In this document: positions 7,073 to 10,114 of the stretch, piece by piece | How positions within the stretch are numbered: position 1 is the stretch's first letter | Layout of the letters: every line of letters begins with the position of its first letter | Assembly: GCA_965603725.1 (NCBI GenBank) | Contig: CBFDEC010000072.1 | Coordinates: forward strand, 1-10,114 | Source: JAGGSN01 sp965603725 | GTDB lineage: Bacteria > Zixibacteria > MSB-5A5 > UBA10806 > 4484-95 | Direction of reading: 5' to 3' | Length of the DNA: 10,114 nt | Notes under the pieces: generated by a model | What the model saw: only the letters and a program-made list of their open reading frames with translations | Told to the model about the DNA's origin: nothing | The model's database searches: none | Translations under genes and position numbers: made by a program

Positions 7073-7082
7073 GTGTAATCAA

Positions 7083-7131
7083 TTGAAAGAGTTAGGGGGC
7101 TATAGCATGTAGACACTATGAAATCTTTCAA
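7083..7131. repeat. Long-loop inverted repeat after glyQS
   Basis: TTGAAAGA (7083-7090) pairs with TCTTTCAA (7124-7131), a perfect 8-bp stem around 33 bases that contain a short inner ATAG/CTAT pairing. It is followed by A-runs and then CTTTTTT near 7151-7157, so it may weakly end the eno operon. It is not a textbook rho-independent terminator. It also sits at the boundary where base composition changes. Confidence 0.45.
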
Positions 7132-7158
7132 AAAAATCAAAAAAATGCAACTTTTTTA

Positions 7159-7186
7159 TTGACTTTAGTATTAAATATAGTATCAT
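7159..7186 (+). promoter_or_regulatory. Promoter and possible operator of the toxin-antitoxin-chaperone module
   Basis: TTGACT (7159-7164; 5 of 6) and TATCAT (7181-7186; 5 of 6) lie 16 bases apart. The predicted transcript start, about 7193, is only around 5 nt before the HicA ATG, so the toxin mRNA would be nearly leaderless; no Shine-Dalgarno is present. TAGTAT occurs twice in the core promoter (7166-7171 and 7178-7183), 12 bp apart. This is a plausible binding site for the ribbon-helix-helix antitoxin, which would repress its own operon. Confidence 0.6.
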
Positions 7187-7197
7187 AATTAAAGACA

Positions 7198-7443
7198 ATG
7201 GCAAAAGCGACCGATATTGTTAAAAGATGGCAAAAGCAGAATGCGATTCAACCACTGGAAAAAAAGAGTGATGTTGAAAAAGTTTTAAAATATTATGGGT
7301 TTGAAATACGCCAAGGCAGTGGTAGTCACGAGATTATAGTTAGCCATGAAAAATTACAAGATTTGGATTTTGGATCAATGGGTGTTGGAAAGGAACTATC
7401 AATTCCATTGAAAAGTGGTAAAATGGTGAAAAATATTATATAA
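7198..7443 (+). CDS. hicA: HicA-type toxin (predicted mRNA interferase)
   Basis: 81 residues. HicA toxins are small double-stranded-RNA-binding-fold proteins that cleave mRNA in a translation-independent way and arrest growth. The visible signature is VEKVLKYYGFEIRQGSGSHE (26-45), with the catalytic-position histidine H44 in GSH, and the C-terminal SIPLKSGKMVKNII (68-81). This matches the family pattern of 'G-S-H ... I-P ... G ... I'. The N-terminus (1-24) is longer than in the shortest HicA proteins. It is the first gene of the module, immediately downstream of a strong promoter with almost no leader and no Shine-Dalgarno, which could limit toxin synthesis relative to antitoxin. The antitoxin follows after 39 bases. 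RNase activity is inferred from the family only. Confidence 0.8.
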   Translation: MAKATDIVKRWQKQNAIQPLEKKSDVEKVLKYYGFEIRQGSGSHEIIVSHEKLQDLDFGSMGVGKELSIPLKSGKMVKNII

Positions 7444-7482
7444 AAAGTCTATTGAAATATATAAGACTATTGGAGGAATTTT

Positions 7483-7998
7483 ATGGATATTCTTCTTGAA
7501 CTTAAAAAATACATGGAATTTAATTATCCGATAGAAATCAGGTTTATCCCTGAAAATGAAGGGGGCGGAGTAGCTGCCTCTATCCCGTTTTTAGGGAAAG
7601 ATGCTTTTGTCGGAGATGGTGAAACTATTGAAGAAGCAATAAAAAACCTCAACAGACTTAAAAGGGAATTATTTGAATATTATCTTGAAAATAATATTTC
7701 AATACCGTCACCCTTAAAGGAAGAAGAATACAGCGGTAAATTTGTTGTTCGTGTGCCTAAATATCTTCATCAGGAATTAGTTGAGAGAGCAAATGATAAT
7801 GGGATTAGCTTGAATACACTATGTGTTTCTCTTTTAAGTCAAAAGGTTTTTGAAACCGGAATTAAAAAACTGTTGAAAGATGTTCAATATACAATTAGAA
7901 CTGAACTTAACAGGTATATGTATGATGAAAGTTTACAGATATTGAAAAGTAAAGGTCCAGTAAGATATTTTAGGGAAAATTATGGCAAAGCAAGTTAA
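7483..7998 (+). CDS. hicB: HicB-type antitoxin with RHH domain and C-terminal extension
   Basis: 171 residues. HicB antitoxins bind and block HicA and repress the operon. Residues about 15-65 form the degraded RNase-H-like HicB domain: YPIEIRFIPENEGGGVAASI, then GKDAFVGDGETIEEAIKNLN (38-57), the hallmark 'GDG-T-EEA' stretch. Residues about 84-122 resemble a ribbon-helix-helix DNA-binding domain (SGKFVVRVPKYLHQELVERA, then NGISLNTLCVSLLSQ). Beyond it lies an extra segment of about 49 residues (123-171), rich in aromatic and charged residues (YTIRTELNRYMYDESLQIL, then PVRYFRENY), not needed for either domain. In toxin-antitoxin-chaperone systems such a tail makes the antitoxin depend on the chaperone; assigning that role here is inference. 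A strong GGAGGA (7472-7477) sits 5 nt before the ATG, in contrast to hicA. A short inverted repeat, AGTCT/AGACT, lies in the gap (7446-7468). The 3' end overlaps the SecB-like gene by 17 nt. Confidence 0.82.
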   Translation: MDILLELKKYMEFNYPIEIRFIPENEGGGVAASIPFLGKDAFVGDGETIEEAIKNLNRLKRELFEYYLENNISIPSPLKEEEYSGKFVVRVPKYLHQELVERANDNGISLNTLCVSLLSQKVFETGIKKLLKDVQYTIRTELNRYMYDESLQILKSKGPVRYFRENYGKAS

Positions 7999-8425
7999 AA
8001 AAAATGAATATCCGATTACGCCTAAAGAATATCAGAGTATTCTTCAAGGTTTAGAATTTGTTAATGCATCTTTAGTAAGCCTTAAGTATGAATCTAAACC
8101 GGGGAATTTGGAAAAACCGGTAAAGATCGGATTAAGTACAAAAACTGAAATTAAAAACAAAGCAAATGATAAAGTAGTATTATCAATTAATTTTAAGCTT
8201 ACAGGTAAATCAGAGAATAGAACCGTCATGGCGATAAGCGGCGAATATTTTCTTGATTACATATCCAAAAAGGAATTTACTGCCGAATTTCTTGAAGTTT
8301 ATAATGATATTTCTTTAAAAGTGTTGATTTGGCCATATCTTAGAGAATTATTTGCTAATATTACTCAACGTTCTAACATTGCGCCATTTGTTTTGCCGCT
8401 ATTGAAGTTTATGCCAAAAAGTTAA
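7982..8425 (+). CDS. SecB-like chaperone of a toxin-antitoxin-chaperone module
   Basis: 147 residues, the size of SecB. SecB is a tetrameric cytosolic chaperone that holds proteins unfolded for export; diverged SecB-like copies guard antitoxins in TAC systems. The C-terminal part shows the family core: LKVLIWPYLRELFANITQRS (112-131), then FVLPLLKF (136-143). These correspond to SecB's conserved 'PYARE...I..L..R..FP...L.P..F' region. The middle (47-95) has alternating beta-strand-like stretches (KVVLSINFKL, TVMAISGEYFLDYI). The N-terminus is basic and short, and the acidic C-terminal tail of housekeeping SecB is absent. AGGG lies 6 nt before the ATG, inside hicB, and the 17-nt overlap implies coupled synthesis of antitoxin and chaperone. 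Without a profile search the remote homology is moderately certain; position in the module supports it strongly. Confidence 0.72.
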   Translation: MAKQVKKNEYPITPKEYQSILQGLEFVNASLVSLKYESKPGNLEKPVKIGLSTKTEIKNKANDKVVLSINFKLTGKSENRTVMAISGEYFLDYISKKEFTAEFLEVYNDISLKVLIWPYLRELFANITQRSNIAPFVLPLLKFMPKS

Positions 8426-8428
8426 TAG

Positions 8429-8451
8429 AGTAGATTTCTCTAAAACCTACT
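8429..8451 (+). terminator. Weak hairpin directly after the chaperone gene
   Basis: AGTAGATTT (8429-8437) can pair with AAAACCTACT (8443-8451) with one mismatch in nine pairs, four bases after the stop codon. The U-tract is poor (TATAATTC), so termination is uncertain. Confidence 0.3.
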
Positions 8452-8495
8452 ATAATTCAGTTACAATCGCTGCATGATAAAGGCGTGTTCAATAT

Positions 8496-8513
8496 CCATA
8501 CGGATCCGTATGG
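8496..8513. repeat. Perfect 18-bp palindrome with a degenerate copy at 8605-8621
   Basis: CCATACGGATCCGTATGG is identical to its own reverse complement. CCATACGG recurs at 8605-8612, followed by CCCGTCTGG, a decayed copy of the same motif. It could be a regulator site or a REP-like unit; nothing decides between them. Confidence 0.75.
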
Positions 8514-8553
8514 CTCCCCTACGTGAACAACCAACGGTGAATAAAATTAGTGG

Positions 8554-8577
8554 ATGGTGTACGTCCTCATGCACCAT
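8554..8577. repeat. Imperfect hairpin in the intergenic region
   Basis: ATGGTG (8554-8559) pairs with CACCAT (8572-8577), and the stem extends inward by a G-U pair, an A-T pair, one mismatch and a G-C pair around TCCT. It resembles a REP-like unit more than a terminator because no T-run follows. Confidence 0.5.
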
Positions 8578-8589
8578 GGATAATCAATA

Positions 8590-8646
8590 GGACAGGCCGT
8601 CAAGCCATACGGCCCGTCTGGGGTCTTGTGGATTTTCAACCTGTCC
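8590..8646. repeat. Nested inverted repeats
   Basis: GGACAGG (8590-8596) pairs with CCTGTCC (8640-8646). Inside, GGCCGT (8595-8600) pairs with ACGGCC (8609-8614). The inner and outer stems share two bases, so they are alternative or adjacent rather than perfectly stacked. The GGACAG words are shared with the hairpin that follows at 8647-8667. Confidence 0.5.
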
Positions 8647-8667
8647 GGACAGACTAAAAGTCTGTCC
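8647..8667 (-). terminator. 9-bp hairpin at the stop codon of the beta-helix gene
   Basis: GGACAGACT (8647-8655) and AGTCTGTCC (8659-8667) form a perfect 9-bp stem with an AAA loop; the stem overlaps the first base of the stop-codon complement (8667-8669). Its place suits transcript-end formation or mRNA 3' protection, but there is no T-run on the minus strand after it. It may equally be a dispersed palindromic repeat. Confidence 0.45.
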
Positions 8668-10114
8668 TACTCTAACAGCATCATCTTCTTTGTTTCGCTA
8701 TAGTCGCTGGCCCGGAGTTTGTAGAAATAGATGCCGGTGGAAAACTCATCCGCTTGCCATATAGCACGATGAAGCCCAGCCTGCTGATTCCTGCTGACCA
8801 GCGTTTGCACCTTGCGGCCGAGGATGTCGTAAATGTCGATCGTGACATCGGATTGATGGGGGAGAGTGTAGCTTATCGCTGTCGAGGTATTAAATGGATT
8901 AGGGTAGTTTTGAAAAAGCCTGGCGGATTTGGGAAGGAGATCTTTCAGGCCATCGATACCAACAAGCTGGTCGAACGGTAATGCGCCCATATCGGCGATT
9001 GTGCTGTCCGGGTCGTAGGGCGACCATGGCGCGCCGGCATCTATGCAGGGCGATTTGGTCTCGTCATCGATAGGGTAGTTAGCCCATGACAAATGAAAGT
9101 CGCCGGCATCGGGATCGACAAACAGCGGGTCGGCGTCGATGTTGCCCTCACCCGGCCAGCCGCCTTCGATATTGTTGTAGAGAAAGTTTATCGTGTCTCC
9201 AATGAGTCCAATACTATTTGCATTATTACCCCATAAAATATTATTCAATAATGTATCACTGCCATCCTGACTTATGTTAATAGCCCAGCCTCCCGGGAAA
9301 CTCTCGTTGCCATGTATCGTGTTGTTACAAATGATAAGGTCAGACAATAAGTCCTTCAATCCTGAAATAATATATGCGTGATTATTTATTATCAAATTAT
9401 GTTTTAAAGTAGCCTGTGATCGGTTGAAAAATATTCCGCCGCCGTATTCAGACGCGATATTGCCAGATATAATGTTGCTGTCTATCAAACCAGTAGAATA
9501 ACCAACATAAATCCCACCGGCAGAAGTCCCGCAATAATTATGATCGATAACATTATTTCGTAATAGTACATCACAACTGCTGAAACCTAATCCGCCTGCT
9601 TCTTCTCCGCCTAATATATAATATGTTATATTGTTTTTTATCACATTGTTAACTATATTAATCGCCGAATACCAACACCATACAGCAGCCCCTCCAAAGC
9701 CGGATATATTATTTCGAATGACATTGTCTTTTATTAAAATCTCTGAATTACCACCCAAACACATTCCGCCGCCATAACCAGCAACTGTTCGGCAATTTTC
9801 TATCAAACAATTGCTAACAATAATATTCGTGTTGTGAGCATATATACCGGCTCCATCAGGGTAAGGTTCCTGCGGGTCTATAAATGGTATATTTCCCCAT
9901 TCAATAACGCAGTATGATAATAAGCATGAATCATCGGCGCTAAATAATCGCAAACCATACCAGCCATCGGTCGTATCCGAGGCAGTGAAAGTTATCGAAT
10001 CGTTTTCAGTTCCGACAGCCTGAAACACTGCGTTTGTATCAACTATGAAAGTGTAATATCCCTGAAAATCTATATAACAGCCGGGCTGGATTACCAGTGT
10101 CGATTCCTGAGGAA
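8667..10114 (-). CDS. Secreted right-handed beta-helix protein with C-terminal sorting tail (5' end outside window)
   Basis: The frame runs uninterrupted to the right edge, so 481 C-terminal residues are visible and the true start lies outside. An internal GTG at 10028 would begin VFQAVGTENDSITF in mid-strand and is not a start; upstream codons continue STLVIQPGCYIDFQGYYTF, typical of the first coils of such helices. About nt 9200-9950 encode short repeats such as NVIRNNISGFGG, NVIDHNYCGTSAGG, NIISGNIASEYGGG and NTIHGN, the Asn-ladder pattern of parallel beta-helices (pectate-lyase-like or NosD-like fold). Next comes DADPLFVDPDAGDFHLSW, then SPCIDAGAP, a common closing block in these surface proteins. 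The last 80 or so residues (nt 8670-8918) include LFQNYPNPFNTSTAISYTLP, DIYDILGRKVQTLV and STGIYFYKL, a type-A (T9SS-like/FlgD-like Ig) C-terminal domain that targets proteins for secretion. Catalytic activity cannot be assigned; surface adhesion or polysaccharide binding is possible. Confidence 0.85.
   Translation of the reverse strand, partial: PQESTLVIQPGCYIDFQGYYTFIVDTNAVFQAVGTENDSITFTASDTTDGWYGLRLFSADDSCLLSYCVIEWGNIPFIDPQEPYPDGAGIYAHNTNIIVSNCLIENCRTVAGYGGGMCLGGNSEILIKDNVIRNNISGFGGAAVWCWYSAINIVNNVIKNNITYYILGGEEAGGLGFSSCDVLLRNNVIDHNYCGTSAGGIYVGYSTGLIDSNIISGNIASEYGGGIFFNRSQATLKHNLIINNHAYIISGLKDLLSDLIICNNTIHGNESFPGGWAINISQDGSDTLLNNILWGNNANSIGLIGDTINFLYNNIEGGWPGEGNIDADPLFVDPDAGDFHLSWANYPIDDETKSPCIDAGAPWSPYDPDSTIADMGALPFDQLVGIDGLKDLLPKSARLFQNYPNPFNTSTAISYTLPHQSDVTIDIYDILGRKVQTLVSRNQQAGLHRAIWQADEFSTGIYFYKLRASDYSETKKMMLLE

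Noticed and set aside
7083..7131. tRNA or riboswitch after glyQS
   Set aside because: The 8-bp stem closes only 33 bases with little internal pairing and no T-arm or anticodon-arm sequence; no T-box features were seen.
7982..8425. Housekeeping SecB export chaperone
   Set aside because: Coupled by a 17-nt overlap to the antitoxin gene in an AT-rich TA module, and it lacks the acidic C-terminal tail; a TAC chaperone fits better.
8754..8981. Plus-strand frame of 75 codons opposite the beta-helix tail
   Set aside because: Antisense to the conserved sorting-tail domain, with no ribosome binding site or family resemblance.
8667..10028. Beta-helix gene starting at GTG 10028
   Set aside because: The frame stays open to the window edge with similar beta-strand sequence, so the gene is truncated by the window, not started there.

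Overview
The window looks like chromosomal DNA of an uncultured Gram-negative bacterium, probably from the Fibrobacteres-Chlorobi-Bacteroidetes supergroup or a related candidate phylum such as Zixibacteria. This placement is inference. It rests on an outer-membrane, Wzi-like beta-barrel gene at the left end, a secreted beta-helix protein at the right end with a C-terminal 'YPNPFN' sorting-type tail common in those groups, and REP-like palindromes between genes.

Layout from left to right. (1) 63-1667 (+) encodes a Wzi/capsule-assembly-like outer-membrane protein. (2) 1668-2121 has no gene but holds a cluster of related palindromes and a 45-bp direct repeat. (3) 2122-3006 (-) is a full-length EamA-type drug/metabolite transporter reading frame with no ATG, GTG or TTG start at its beginning. 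A 37-codon reading frame overlaps its 5' end. (4) 3260-7072 (+) is a compact housekeeping operon: enolase, an FtsB/DivIC-like division protein, RecO and homodimeric glycyl-tRNA synthetase. The genes are 15 nt apart or overlap, and a good extended -10 promoter lies ahead of enolase. (5) 7159-8425 (+) is an AT-rich three-gene module with its own promoter: a HicA-type toxin, a HicB-type antitoxin with a ribbon-helix-helix domain and a C-terminal extension, and a SecB-like chaperone overlapping the antitoxin by 17 nt. (6) 8426-8666 has no gene and carries several palindromes. (7) 8667 to the right edge (-) is the 3' part of a right-handed beta-helix protein that continues beyond the window.

The most interesting element is the three-gene module. 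Its order, spacing and domain content match a toxin-antitoxin-chaperone (TAC) system, in which a SecB-like chaperone protects an unstable antitoxin. The best characterised TAC is HigB-HigA-Rv1957 of Mycobacterium tuberculosis; here the toxin and antitoxin are of the HicAB type. The antitoxin's roughly 49-residue tail beyond its DNA-binding domain is the natural candidate for the chaperone-dependence segment. Low G+C relative to the upstream operon suggests horizontal acquisition next to glyQS.
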